A stretch of DNA of 64,000 bases from Lyophyllum atratum (taxonomy: Eukaryota > Basidiomycota > Agaricomycetes > Agaricales > Lyophyllaceae): NCBI GenBank assembly GCA_014905825.1, contig JACGCN010000005.1:1116001-1180000 (forward strand), read 5' to 3'. Of the stretch, positions 41,379-52,824 are shown in pieces (position 1 is the stretch's first letter; each line of letters starts with the position of its first letter). Below the pieces are notes generated by a model. The model was not told the origin of the DNA. It worked only from the letters and a program-made list of their open reading frames with translations, and did no database searches. Made by a program: the position numbers and the translations under genes.

Positions 41379-44153
41379 TCAGAAATTTCCCTCCTCTAAG
41401 TCCTTCATCTCCAACCATGCCTCTGCTCCCATCCTTTGCTCCAGCTCCCCAGCCAAAGTGCTGGCCCCAGGGCCGGTGAGAAATTTGCGGCTTGATATGA
41501 TAAACATTCCTTTCTTGCAGCGTGTAAGCATAACATTGGTGCGGCGTAAGTTTGCAAGGAAGCCCAATTCTCGAGAGCGAACCAAAGAGACAATGATATA
41601 GTCTTCTTCATTACCTGAAAAATATAATCAATCAAAAAGATAGTCGAAAAATGACGAATAAAATACCTTGGAAAGAATCTACATTAAAACATTTATTTGC
41701 CCAGTCCAGGCCGGGAGTTTCTTGCATTTGTGCTTCGATGGTGCTGCGTTGACCTTCGTAAGGGCTGATAATTTGATATGCTTTTTGTTGATCTTGAAGT
41801 AGCTGCGCTACCTTGATGACAGCTTCACATTCCAGACGATTCTACGATAGAAGAGAAATCAATGTATGAATAGAAAAGAGGTGAAGGTTCTACGCACCAT
41901 GAAAGAATCACCATTTCTTTGTTCATGGCCAGGTATATCAATAAAGCGACAGGCGATAACTTTGTCTGTAATAGGATGCTTTGGGTTGGAGTTGAGTTTG
42001 CCATCATACACCAAGTCAGAGATAATAGTCCCAATTTGAGGTGGCATGCGGTCTTTGATATATACCAGTCAGCTATCAATCAAGAAGAATAATATTTACA
42101 TACATTGAGTATCCAAAAACAATGCATGAGGGCGTAAATGGGGTACTTCAAAGATACTTTGGAGGTCTTGTAGGTCTTCTTGTCCAAATGGAGGCACTGA
42201 AAAGAATAGGTGGATTGGTGATAAGTTGGAGAGGGGAAGAAAGAAAGAGAGTACATTGTTTATCATCACCAATGAAACAGGCTTTACGTAGAGTGCTGAA
42301 AGTGACAAAGAGTGGTACATAGTTGCCAATCTCAATCTGACTGGCCTCATCAACGATAAGGGTTTTGATGGGGTTCTGGGTGGTAAACTTGCGGATATGC
42401 ATGTTGGATAGCATGCTCAAAGTGCAAAGCATAACTTTACAGCCTTTGATAGCAAGCGGATTCATCTTGAAGAATTCACTAGAACGTATAATGTTGTGAG
42501 CGACCTTGGTATAGATGTGTTCATGCCTGAAATGAAATGAGTGGTGCAAATGTGATTACAGACATTGACATACCATTCAAAGATAAAATCTTTGGAAACC
42601 AAAAGCTTCCAATCTGTAAACCCAGCACTTAACAGCTTCTCAGCAATATTCTTTACGGCCACGTTGGACTGGGCCACCAGCCATATGCCATCGTATCCTG
42701 TCTGAATGGCAAACTGAACAAAAGATGCAATAACTGAAGTCTTTCCGGTTCCTGGAGGGCCCTGGATGATAGTGATCCGATGTTCATCAAGGGTGGAATA
42801 CATAGTATTCACAGCATCCTGTTGAGAAGGATTGAGTTGAAGAAGAACGGGAGGAGGATTTGCAGGAATGATGGAAGGAATAGATTCATTGGAATCAGAC
42901 CAGGAAATCGGCCAAAGTAAGCCTTCGCTACTGTTATCCCCAGGGAAAAATATGTTTTGGATCCAGACACTGTCTGTGAGAAGTTTGTCGAATCCTTGTA
43001 GAATGCGGAGAATGGTGGCAGCGCGCTGAGCTTCGGCGGTGGTTGGATCATCGCGACCAATGGAAATCACGGTTGTGACCGTTTTATCATTCAGTGATCG
43101 GTCAGCAACCAACGGCGCCGACTTGCCGCTCATCCGACCAACTTGACCGGGAACGATATATCCGCTCGTCCCTCCTCGTCCCTGGACAGCCATACGAAGG
43201 GTCTGTTGGTCTGGCAATGAGTGATAAGACGAGCATCATAGAAGTCTTCCACGTACCGCGCCAGTCCGAACCTTATTCTTGAATGTCGCCGATTGCACTA
43301 CCGTCTCTCCCGAATTGTTGGAAATCACCGTGGCTTGATGCGTTGTTCGAGTCGGTTTCGACTGGTCCTGACGAAGTCTATCGTTCGCATTCTTGGCGAT
43401 CATGTCGATCATCTATTAGGGCGTGGTTGGGTTTGTAAGTCGAGAAAACAACTCCAAAGGGATTCATACCTGCGTTGAGAGTTTCTCCGTGTCTATCCTC
43501 GGAACTTTAGCTAACGTCTCTGCGCCATTGCCATACTCGGCAAGAAGTTGAGAGATCCAGGCTCGCATTGCGAGATCAGTCGCCGCCTTACGATTATCGG
43601 GGTCATAAACTGGGTCGCCGAACACAGTACTGACATTCTTCTCTTGGACTGACGCGGAAGTCCCAAGGATTTCTTTGATTGCTATCAGAGGCTTCCTGTC
43701 CACAGCAGAGAGGCCAGATTGTATATCAACCGCATTCGTAATGCGTAGTTTGGCCTCGACGTAGAGGGACATGGCGAGGGGGCCCATATCGAAGGCGAAG
43801 AGGTCGCCCGCTGGGCGGCAAAGGATCTTCTGTTGGAGATTATCTAGATTTCGAGGGAGAGGAGTTTTGTTGTTATTTCCCCCTCCCCTGTCACGTCCGT
43901 ATCTGGGAGTAGCTTGGACGTTGAACTCGACGATCGTGCAGTGCTTATCGTCAGCGATGGCGAGCGCCAGCAGTTTGCCCGCTGAAGACAAACCGGGCGA
44001 GATGCCAATCGGCCTGGCATGATCAAATACAGCAAAGGTATCTTCAGTGATATCTGGTTCTTGGACTTTCGTAGTAGGTATCTTTACGAGGCTGAATTCG
44101 GCGCCATCGACGAGCGTCTGCATGAGATTCATGGGGCGATTTGGAGGCGGCAT
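41379..44153 (-). CDS. UPF1-like superfamily 1 helicase, tandem copy A
   Basis: Eight exons (41379..41614,41667..41841,41898..42052,42104..42196,42255..42526,42574..43202,43257..43412,43470..44153, minus strand) give 799 aa. The C-terminal half is an AAA_11/AAA_12 helicase: motif I QGPPGTGKTSVIASF near 427, WLVAQSNVAVKNIAEKL, motif II IVDEASQIEIG near 551, GDDKQLPP, LDTQYRMPPQIG, VDSFQGNEEDYIIVSLVRS and NVMLTRCKKGMFI. The N-terminal 230 residues are not recognised with confidence; the strand pattern (GISPGLSSAGKLLALAIAD) could be a degenerate 3'-5' exonuclease fold. RNA or DNA substrate is unknown. It is a close relative of the next gene upstream (44399..47139). Confidence 0.9.
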
Positions 44154-44398
44154 GGTGGTAGAATGGTATCTTCAAGATCGTGGCAGCGAACTCGAGAGAG
44201 ATCTGCAGACAGGATTAACTCGACACGTTCATTTGAGATGAGAAACATAAGCCACGAGGCGATTGGACATCTGGAAGAAGTCAACCAAAAGTCAACCATA
44301 TTTTTTATAAATAGGACACCTCGATCGATACACAAATCTCCAATGACTTGCCAATACATAACATGATACATGCACAATAATACATATCACTCTACGAT

Positions 44399-47139
44399 TC
44401 AAGCAGGAGGCCGAAAGCTGCCGTTGACGACATGGCCTGACTCTATCCATACCGAGCTCTTCGCCCTCCAAACCTTTGCCATATTGCCAATAAGAGTGGA
44501 CGACGCTGGACCTTCAACAAACTTTCGACTAGTCAAGATTATCATGCCCTTCTTGCAACGGGTCAACATAACGTTCGTACGCCGAGCATCCTTCATGAAC
44601 CCGGTTTTTTCTGAACGAACGAGGGAAAGAATGATATAATCCGCCTCGTTGCCTGAATAAAATGAGTAGTGAACGAAGAGTGATGCTGAGGAGAGAAGAA
44701 TCGTACCTTGAAAAGAGTCCACGTTGAAACACTTGTCCTCCCAAGCGAGCTTCGCCGCTTTTAGCGCATTCTCGAGCCTAGAGCGCTGCGCATCATAGGG
44801 TGTAATGATGCGGTAAGCTTTGCCCGACGCCTGGAATATCCTTGCCAGATGGATGGCAATCGCCACCTCACGGGAATTCTAAAGGAGTTGGCGTTAGCAA
44901 CACTTCTGGGGACAGACATGGTGACTAGAATTACCACCCAGCTGTGACCACTCTTCTCCTCCTGACCATTCGCGACGTCGACGAACGCGCAGCTTGGCAC
45001 GGCAGTTACAGGATGGACACTTTTCAAGCGGCCGCCGTACACGTTCCTTGAGATGAAATCCCCAATTGGCATAGGCATCCGATCTACAGGAAGAGCATAT
45101 GCTATCAGAAACGGCTCGGTTTACGATGGCACAACTTACACTGCGTATCTAGAAATATTGCACCCCCCCGCAGATGTGGCATCTCGAAGATGCTACAGAG
45201 TTCCGGAATATCATTTTGACCATACGGGGCGACTGTTGAGGTACCTTAAGATGTAGAAATGGGACATGAAGGTGCAATGCTCACGCTGTTTGTCATCACC
45301 GATGAAAACCAGTTTACGAAGAGTCGGTTGAAAACGCTGCAAGGGAGGAAAGTAATCGCCAACTTCGATCTGACTTGCTTCGTCGAAGATCATCATTTGC
45401 GGGGGAACAACCGTCGTGAATGGTGTCAACCTCTTGTGAGAGAGCATACTTAGGGTGCAGAGTATGACTCGAGAGCCAAGTAAAAGCCTTTCAGCGGCCA
45501 TAACATCCTCGACGAAATTATCCGATCGGATAATCTTTTCCTCAATCTGTTGGTAGAGATGTTCGTGCCTATAGGGCGAATCAGTGGAGGTTCTTATATC
45601 AGAAGTCGCTACCAGTGAAAGACGAACCAATCGTAGTGAAAATCTTTTGACACAAGAAGCCTGAATGCGACAACGCCAACATCAACTAGTTTCTCAGCGA
45701 TGTTCTTGACCGCGACATTCGATTGAGCCACAAGCCATATAGTGCGGGTGCGATCTGGGGAGTTCAGGATACTGGTGACCGCAGCTGCAATGACAGTGGT
45801 CTTTCCTGTGCCCGGAGGACCGTGGATCATAGTGATACGATCAAGTGCATTGTTAGAGAGTATGGCCTTGACTGCCATGGTTTGAGACGTGTTCAACTTC
45901 CGTGGAGGCGGGAAGCTTATAGCTACGGGGATGGTCGATGAGGGTGTATTTTTCCAAGAGACCTTGAATGCCGGCAGCCAGATACGCTGAACAAATGGAT
46001 GCTTCATGACGCTTTCATTCGTTTGCTGTAGAGCCCGCAGCACGATTTCCCCGCGTATCGCCTCAGACATCGTGAGAGACTCCCTCCCAACTGTAGTGAT
46101 CGAACGCAGGGTACCGCTGAAATGCCCTTGCACGGAAAGGAACGCAGCGCGTCCATTAACCCCGAGTACCTTGGCTGAAATTCTGTTTGCGCCTCGTTGT
46201 CCAATGGTCTGAACTTCTACAGTCTGCCAAGATGATGTAAGGACATGTCCTTTATTTACGAATATCGATCGGTCTCCACTCACTTGTTTCTCACCGAGTC
46301 TCATAACTCTTGTCCTGAAGCGGGTGGAGGTAAGATTTAGGTTCCCTTGCTTGTGGCTGTATTTCTTATCAACTTCGTTCTTTTGGCGAGTCGGCTTTTG
46401 AGCAACAAGGCGATCACCATCTCGAACTATCTTCGCGAGGACTACGAGATGCTGGATAACAGTTTCAGCGACAAGACAAAACAAATAGAGGCGACCTAAC
46501 CGTTTCATCGAGGATGTGGGTATTGATTTTCAGCGAGTTGGCAAGCTGCTTTGACGTGATCTCGATAAAGGCAGCTTGGCAGGCAGCCCAAGCTTGCGCT
46601 GCGGTATCAGATATATTGCCTGTGTCTTTCTCTTCCTGCTCGAATAGCTTTATAACCTGCGGTTTGTTCAACTTCACCTCACCGCCCAAAACAAACATAA
46701 GAGCGCTCAAAGACTGCCGATCATCGCCCTTCGCAACTGACAAGAGGTCGAGGCCATTGGCGATGTGAATACGCAGGTCCGTGTAGAGAGCCGCAGCCAG
46801 CTTGTCCATTTTGAAGGCATGCTTTCTGATCGACTGATCTAAGAGCAACTCCTGCAGGAAGGCGCGCCCAATAGAGTCCTTTTGCTTTCGGGACCTATGG
46901 CTTGCTTTCGAAGTCGATAGGCGTATGAAGAGGACATGCGTCTGTGAAGACAGCGCCAGGCTTGTCAGAGCACACTTAACGCCATAGGCAGGTGCCATCC
47001 CGATAATACCATCGCTGACTGTGTTCAAGAAAGAATCTAATGTCGCCTTCGTCAAGGCATTCTCATGCCAAACCTCGACCTGGAACGGATGATGAGGAGC
47101 CTTGAAAATGTCTGGTTGGGCCTGGAATGATTTTTCCAT
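44399..47139 (-). CDS. UPF1-like superfamily 1 helicase, tandem copy B
   Basis: Eight exons (44399..44652,44707..44878,44938..45083,45140..45232,45285..45568,45628..46223,46284..46451,46501..47139, minus strand) give 783 aa. Motif I is HGPPGTGKTTVIAAAV near 400, motif II MIFDEASQIEVGDYF near 525, then GDDKQLAPYGQND, LDTQYRMPMPIG, SFQGNEADYIILSLVRS and NVMLTRCKKGMII. The first ATG of the frame is 47139 (MEKSFQAQ); the longer frame to 47229 lacks an ATG. Intron positions match copy A one for one, including an identical 93-nt fifth exon, so the pair arose by tandem duplication. The N-terminal 210 residues align loosely with those of copy A and may be an inactive nuclease-like domain. Confidence 0.9.
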
Positions 47140-47488
47140 GGCGGGAGTGGCTGAGAGAGAGGGAAAACGGAAGGGAGGATGAGAGAGAACTACGCTGCTG
47201 CGTGCAGTAGGTGAGGTGTTGCGGATCACCTCGAGAATGTGAATAAAATGTGACTCATAGACCTAGCTACAGTGGAAATGAATTGAGAAGCCATGGACGT
47301 TGCCGAGAAAAAGCGCCACCATAGACGCGCAGACAGTCGCAGCTGTGGACAGGTTGTGTAAGTAGTGGCGACCATGTTGTTTGCACGAAGATAAACGGAG
47401 GCAAATTCACGCGATTCAAGTTTCGCGAATCTCACGTGACAAGCAACTTTTCATTCTCTTCCGTCACTGAACTTGGACCGAGAGGAAG
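47140..47488. promoter_or_regulatory. Divergent promoter region, helicase B / PAM18
   Basis: 349 bp between two outward-facing starts. I see no strong TATA box; the stretch is GC-mixed with no other coding signal. Confidence 0.5.
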
Positions 47489-47866
47489 ATGGCCACACCA
47501 GTCATTCTCGGCGTCAGCGCTATTGCAGCCGCAGTCCTAGGCCGTTCCGTTATCAAACGAGGTCTATTCGCAGGGAAAGGCGCGGCAGAACAGTGGGCAA
47601 AAGGAGGGTTCAAGGCAAAGATGGATCGGAAGGAAGCCATCTCAATTCTCGGCTTGAAGTATGTCGCTTTCACAATTCTGACCAGTCTTCTTTGTTTAAC
47701 TCGTGGCATTATTAGGGACGGCCCACAGTTGCGCACCAGACTAAAGGACGCCCACCGGCATATTATGCTTGCAAACCATCCTGACAGAGGCGGTTCGCCA
47801 TATCTTGCGAGTAAAATCAACGAGGCGAAAGATTTACTAGACAAAACGGACGGAAAGGGCCGGTGA
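47489..47866 (+). CDS. PAM18: Pam18/Tim14, J-protein of the mitochondrial import motor
   Basis: Stimulates mtHsp70 at the TIM23 channel. Exons 47489..47658 and 47716..47866 give 106 aa. A short intermembrane stretch and one transmembrane helix ([20 protein letters not shown]) are followed by the matrix J domain with the HPD motif in [20 protein letters not shown]. The start is the first Met of the frame and gives the family's usual short N-terminus without a cleavable presequence. Confidence 0.94.
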   Translation: MATPVILGVSAIAAAVLGRSVIKRGLFAGKGAAEQWAKGGFKAKMDRKEAISILGLKYVAFTILTSLLCLTRGIIRDGPQLRTRLKDAHRHIMLANHPDRGGSPYLASKINEAKDLLDKTDGKGR

Positions 47867-48281
47867 ACCTTGCATATTGGTAAGTTCGACTTCAGCAGTC
47901 TTCGCAGAAGGGAAATTGACAGAGTTTTATTCTCTCATACCAGTTTCTTGTCACTGTATCATTACCATTTATCGTCCTATAATCAGCATTGAGCACTATT
48001 ACCCTCCTCTCATCCTACGAATCCTATCCATGCATCATAATCTTCTCCTGCCTGTGTGTGGGGAATTGAGTGTCATTACCATTCATTATCATTGACGTTC
48101 ACGACGCCATTGTAATGCTCTCAAATAGCGTCAGTGTCGCGATTCTTCTGTTTTCTTCACATTATTTAGCTTCCTAGATGCGCTCGGAGCATCTTAACGC
48201 TATATCATCTTAACACTGGACCCCTCCTACTGAGGAGGCATACGAGAGCTAAGATGACTAAGCGAGAAAGTTGCCTTTTGA
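47867..48281. other. Intergenic, AT-rich, no gene seen
   Basis: 3' flank of PAM18 and 5' leader of EFM4. An upstream ATG at 48254 overlaps the EFM4 start out of frame. Confidence 0.5.
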
Positions 48282-49195
48282 ATGGCAGACTCATTGCGAC
48301 CCTCGAAACTTGGTACAAAAGAACAGTACGTTTACTTATTTGCAGTTTCTTCTGCTCACATTTAATCCTCCCTGTCGTCAGTTGGGATAATGTCTATGAG
48401 GAGGAGTTAAACAACTTCGAGGAGATTGGCGATGAGGGAGAGGTCTGGTAAGACCCGAAACGTATCTATTTCTTCCATCTCATCCGATCTAGGTTCGGTG
48501 AAGAAACCGTAGAAAGGATGGTCGATTGGGCAGTTCAGAACGTCCCTCCCCACTTGCATCCGTCAACAGTCGAGATCGGTAGCGGGAATGGAACCTTACT
48601 GTTTGCCTTGGCCGAAGCCGGTTATCCCACGACTCACCTCTCTGGGATCGACTACAGCCCCGGCGCCGTGAAACTCGCCGAATCCATAGCTGCGGCGCGC
48701 AGCCAGGATGTTACATTCAACACCTCTGATTTCTTGCAGGACGACCCACCAATGCTACCGCACATGCAAGACAGCTCGGAAGGTGTATGGGATCTAATCT
48801 TGGACAAGGGGACCTTCGACGCTATTGCCCTGGGGGCTAAGGATGGGGATGGAAAATCACCTGCAGCGAGATATCCTGGACGTGTTGGTAAGACACTCAA
48901 GCCGGGAGGATACTTTCTTATCACTTGTGCGTTTCCATTTCTTCGCCCTTGTACAATCATCTACATATCGGTGATCCCTTCCAGCATGCAATTTCACCGA
49001 GGAGGAGATACAAGCACAATTTGCGACCAGCGACACGTGTCTAGTGTACCAGTAAGTGCGATGTGACTTCGAGATTGATTCTTCCTCTCAACCAACCACC
49101 ATAGCTCCCGAATAGCACATCCCACCTTCGAATTCGGAGGCAGGAAAGGGAGTATAGTATCTAGCGTTGCTTTCCAAAAGTCTACGGGAATATGA
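48282..49195 (+). CDS. EFM4: Protein-lysine methyltransferase Efm4 (eEF1A lysine methyltransferase)
   Basis: A class I SAM methyltransferase that modifies a lysine of eEF1A in yeast and human (EEF1AKMT2). Five exons (48282..48325,48382..48447,48493..48926,48985..49051,49105..49195) give 233 aa. Diagnostic sequence: MADSLRPSKLGTKEHWDNVY at the start, EIGDEGEVWFGEE, motif I VEIGSGNGTLLFALAEAG, WDLILDKGTFDAIAL and LKPGGYFLITSCNFTEEEI, ending in FEFGGRKGSIVSSVAF. The ATG at 48254 starts an out-of-frame upstream ORF that overlaps this start and could lower translation. The stop is 13 bp from the SGD1 stop, tail to tail. Confidence 0.93.
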
Positions 49196-49208
49196 CAGGG
49201 TTATCGGT

Positions 49209-52200
49209 TCATAGAGTTGGCACTATGTCGACACCAGTCTGTAGCGTGTCCTTTGCTAACCCGCTTGCCCACTTGACGAGTTTTCCCATCGCGTCTTCCT
49301 CTTTTGAAACGTTGCGAAATGCTTCTGAGATGAAATATACCAGACCCATGGCGAGTGTCTCTATCCGTGTTGCCTTAATGAAGATCCCTTCGATAGCACC
49401 AGGATTCCGTGAAATAGGCACGTCCTTGGGGTTCGAAGCGATCATGGGGGTCGCCCTTTGGCTGCAGATGAAGATCTGAACCAGCAACTCCTGGAGGAAC
49501 TCTTTCGTTTGAGGTTTCAGGGAAGTGAAGTCGACCGGCTAGCGAATAAGTCAGTCAGCGAGACGGATGTGAGGCCGGGTGTAAGTAACCTTTAGAATAG
49601 CAAGCGTAACACAATCCTTCGCGATCCACCATCCATACGCCTTGGCAACATTGCGCATTCGCGTAGTGGATATACTTTTGATATCAAACCCATCTTCATC
49701 GTCCTTCAGGTTCTTGATGACCTCTGCACCACCGATTGATGTCTCTCCGAGATCACGGAAGAAATCCCATAGACAGAACTGAAGTGTAATCTTGTAGGAA
49801 TGTGATGTGCGGCATAGGTGCTGGCAAACAAGTGTGTAATATGGGTTGTAGGATTTTTCCTGCTAAGGAGTAAGCACCCCATTGAGGATAAACGGATAAA
49901 GAAACCTCACATTGCCGCAACAATGCAACAGGACCCGTACGATCTCTCGTTGCTGCACCTCGGTCAGATTCAACTGTGATAACCTTTCACAAGCATCGAC
50001 ATAGTCCTAAAATCAAGTTAGTAGAGTAAGGAACATGAAGTTGATAAATTGACGTACGTCGCTGCTCATTAGCACCACAAATATACTCCGTCGAATATCA
50101 GTGTTCATTCCTTGTCTGCGCGCGAGCTTCCCAAGATCGCCGGCGGGGTCCGCATTTTCGGCTACCTTGATAGCCTTGACCTCCGCCTGCCGGTCCACTA
50201 GAGGATCGCCACCCCATGCAGCACCGACGAGCCACCATTTGCCTTTCGTCCCGGCGGAGTGAAGATCTGCAAGGGAGACTCGTAAAGGTTCGTGTGCGAG
50301 GACTATGCGACACGTCAGACAAAGACCTTGCGAAACAGGACTAGAAACTCACCATGTCGCTTTTTCGTGAGGCCCGTGAGGAACTTTTTCATTCTCTCCA
50401 CGGACTCTGCTCCTTGATTCTGAGTAACGTTCCTTTTTAACTTGTTGTTTTTCAGGTTGCTGAGTGTCTCAATCATGAACCTTGTCCTCGAGCTGATGTA
50501 CAAAGGGGGTCAGATCCAACGAGCTACATCATGGCTCATGGCGGGATGTACCTGAGAGCATCGCCCTTACCCGATACCTTGTTCTGAACGATTTGTATGA
50601 TATCTTTCAGTGCAGAAGGATCGTCCTGTCGAAGTTGCTGCCCAGAGTCTGCAGAGCATAGGTCAACTCTAAAAAAGTCGGGAAAGTTAATTATGGCGCA
50701 TACTTCGCAGAATTTTCAGCAACAGTTCCACAGAGAATTCGCTGAGCCCGGAATCCAAAAGACCGCGTATGATATCGAAGACCAGAAGGGACGATATGAC
50801 CTGGAAATTGTACAACTCAGAGAGCAAAACAATCAGATTTGAGCACTCTTTGCCGCCCGCGTCTAGGTCCAGTCCTTGAGAGTCGGATCTCGTCTCTGGT
50901 CCTTGGGATGCGCTCTGCGATGTGGAAAAATGCCGTTCATACGACGAAACTACATTTTGGACGAAGTAGGCAGCTACACATGGTGATGAGATGCGGTACT
51001 GTCGTTCTAACGACCCACTTACCAAGCTCGACGCCAACGATTTTGTGCAAACTTGAGACAAAGGCAGCATAGAGAACAACGTAGGAATCCAGTAGGGATG
51101 AATGCGACGCGATACCGTCGATAATCAAGGTTGTGAGGCTGGTAGTGACGTCTGTCGAGCTCCACATGAGCATTTTAGCAATATGTGGACGAAGGTGAAC
51201 ATTACCATTGCGTCGATTTTCCCTATAGATACCCTCAATACTGTCAAGAATGCCGCCCATATTCTGTTCGCTCATCCTGATAGGAAATAAGTAGACATCC
51301 CGAGCGAGAGAGGAGTTGTTTACCGATTAAGGAGACCTTTAAGTTGTCTGGAAAGCTTGATCATTGCTTCAGAGTTCTTTTCATCGGCGCCCTCATTATC
51401 TCTCAAGTGCGGGGGGATATACCGAGTTGCTGAAACCATCGTAGAAGTGAGTACGGGTTGACCAGACAATGGATTGAAACATACTGCCTTCTCGTGCCGA
51501 GGCTATGAGTTCCGGAGTTGCGTCGCCTTCCGACTCTTCTCCAATGCCTTGCCATCCGTCGTTTTCCTCGTCTGTTGCTCCTGACTCTAAGTCCGTGCCT
51601 TCAGATTCTAGCTCTTCGTCGCTGCTCATTTGATCGTCCTCCACCTCCTGGTCTTCCATCTGATCCTCCAACCTCGCATCATCCATCCCGACCTCTCCTT
51701 CCTTATCCTTTAAAAGGGTCAGAAGGGAAACGGTAAATTTAGGTCGAGTCTGCGCACCCGGTAAATAAGAGTATCGGCGAAGTCCAAGAGATCTGTGTAT
51801 TTTCGCAGTTAAATAATCGGGAATGGTTGCCATTTTAATCTCACTCACCGTCCAAACCATCGTCCTCGATGGGTTTTTTCTTCTTTCCACCTTTTGCGTA
51901 GCCGAGCTGCGCCTCCAGGTACGAAATGTAGGCGTCTTCCTCGTCGCCCTTCCTATCTGGAATACGAGGGGCAGCAAGTTTCTCAAGAGGTGTCCGCGTC
52001 TTCTTCTTCTTCTCCGTCGGTGCCAGCGTCAGCTTGGTCGATGCTTCAGCCTTGATTGACTTGACGGGTACAGTGGAATGCGATCTAATGACAGCTTCGG
52101 CAGTTGGTGCTACGACATCGTGCTTGGCCCTTTTTCGTTCTGGGGATTCGGCATGGTCTTCTTCAGCAGGACGCTTATTCCAGGTAGGGGCCGAAGAGAA

Positions 52201-52420
52201 ATATTCTGCCTTGTGCTTCTTACGATTCAAACGTTCCTCCTTCCGAGCCTCCTTGCGAGATACCTTCGGTCTGGAGTGTATCCTGTGATGATCATTGCCT
52301 AATAGATCAGGTCAACTTGAGACTACACGGTACAACAACTTATTTACCGGTGGAACCATCTATCTCCTCCCTTAATGTCTGTGGGAGACGTGTCGTAGAT
52401 GTCTTCTTCCTGACGGGCAT
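49209..52420 (-). CDS. SGD1: Sgd1/NOM1, nucleolar MIF4G-MA3 protein for 40S biogenesis
   Basis: Fourteen exons (49209..49538,49590..49859,49911..50006,50058..50302,50353..50492,50552..50648,50704..50973,51023..51151,51206..51276,51324..51429,51485..51707,51758..51792,51849..52298,52348..52420, minus strand) give 658 aa. The Lys/Arg-rich start (VSRKEARKEERLNRKKHKAE) is followed by an acidic stretch (about 200-270), then TRYIPPHLR and the MIF4G domain (RMSEQNMGGILDSIEGIYRE, DVTTSLTTLIIDGIASHSSL, SSLHKIVGVE, LLLKILRNSGQQLRQDDPSA). The C-terminal MA3 domain includes YKITLQFCLWDFFRDLGETS. Yeast Sgd1 acts in 18S rRNA maturation; the nucleolar role is inferred from family. Several introns are near 50 nt and one ends in TTAAAG. 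Confidence 0.92.
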
Positions 52421-52722
52421 TGGACTGCAAGCCTATGTAGAAACGGAAAATTCGTCTTCGCCATTTGTCATGTTTGCGTCTGAATCCTCAAAGCACCACA
52501 CACAGCCAAATCTTAAACCTTCTAAAAGCGGGCACCTCGACGCGTCGCGCATCTCGATAGTATCGGCCTACGCCTCTCAAGGAACTTACGAATGGTGACA
52601 TCCCACAAACGTCAATGCGAGGGGAGACTGTAACTGTTCACTGTACTAATCACACATTCGGTAGACCTCAAGCACCCTTGCCCAGGCTTGACGTGGGTCA
52701 TATTGATACACCCATGTTATAA
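52421..52722. other. Intergenic between SGD1 and tRNA-Gly
   Basis: 302 bp with the SGD1 promoter and 5' flank of the tRNA gene; nothing else recognised. Confidence 0.5.
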
Positions 52723-52815
52723 GCATTGGTGGTGTAGCGGTAACATTGGGTCTTCCCACAGTCAAGTAGCAACTGCAAAGTGGCCTAGCTCCGGGTTCGA
52801 CTCCCGGCCAATGCA
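52723..52815 (+). tRNA. tRNA-Gly (anticodon CCC) with 22-nt intron
   Basis: The ends GCATTGG and CCAATGC pair as a 7-bp acceptor stem with discriminator A. The D arm is GTGT/ACAT (one wobble); the T arm is CCGGG-TTCGACT-CCCGG. The anticodon stem GGGTC/GGCCT holds T33, CCC at 52755..52757 and A37 at 52758. An intron at 52759..52780 interrupts after position 37, the canonical eukaryotic site. The A box TGGTGTAGCGG (52730..52740) and B box GGTTCGACTCC (52794..52804) are intact. The alternative reading as TCC would put C at position 37 and leave a 3-nt variable loop, so CCC is preferred. Confidence 0.93.
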
Positions 52816-52816
52816 C

Positions 52817-52824
52817 TTTTTTTT
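52817..52824 (+). terminator. RNA polymerase III terminator
   Basis: A run of eight T residues begins one base after the mature tRNA 3' end. Confidence 0.85.

Noticed and set aside
47140..47229. N-terminal extension of helicase B to 47229
   Set aside because: The frame opens with GTG, not ATG; MEKSFQAQ at 47139 is the first real Met.
50649..50703. Shorter 37-nt intron in SGD1 ending TAGAG
   Set aside because: The acceptor CTGCAG gives a normal 55-nt intron and restores the conserved ILRNSGQQLR.
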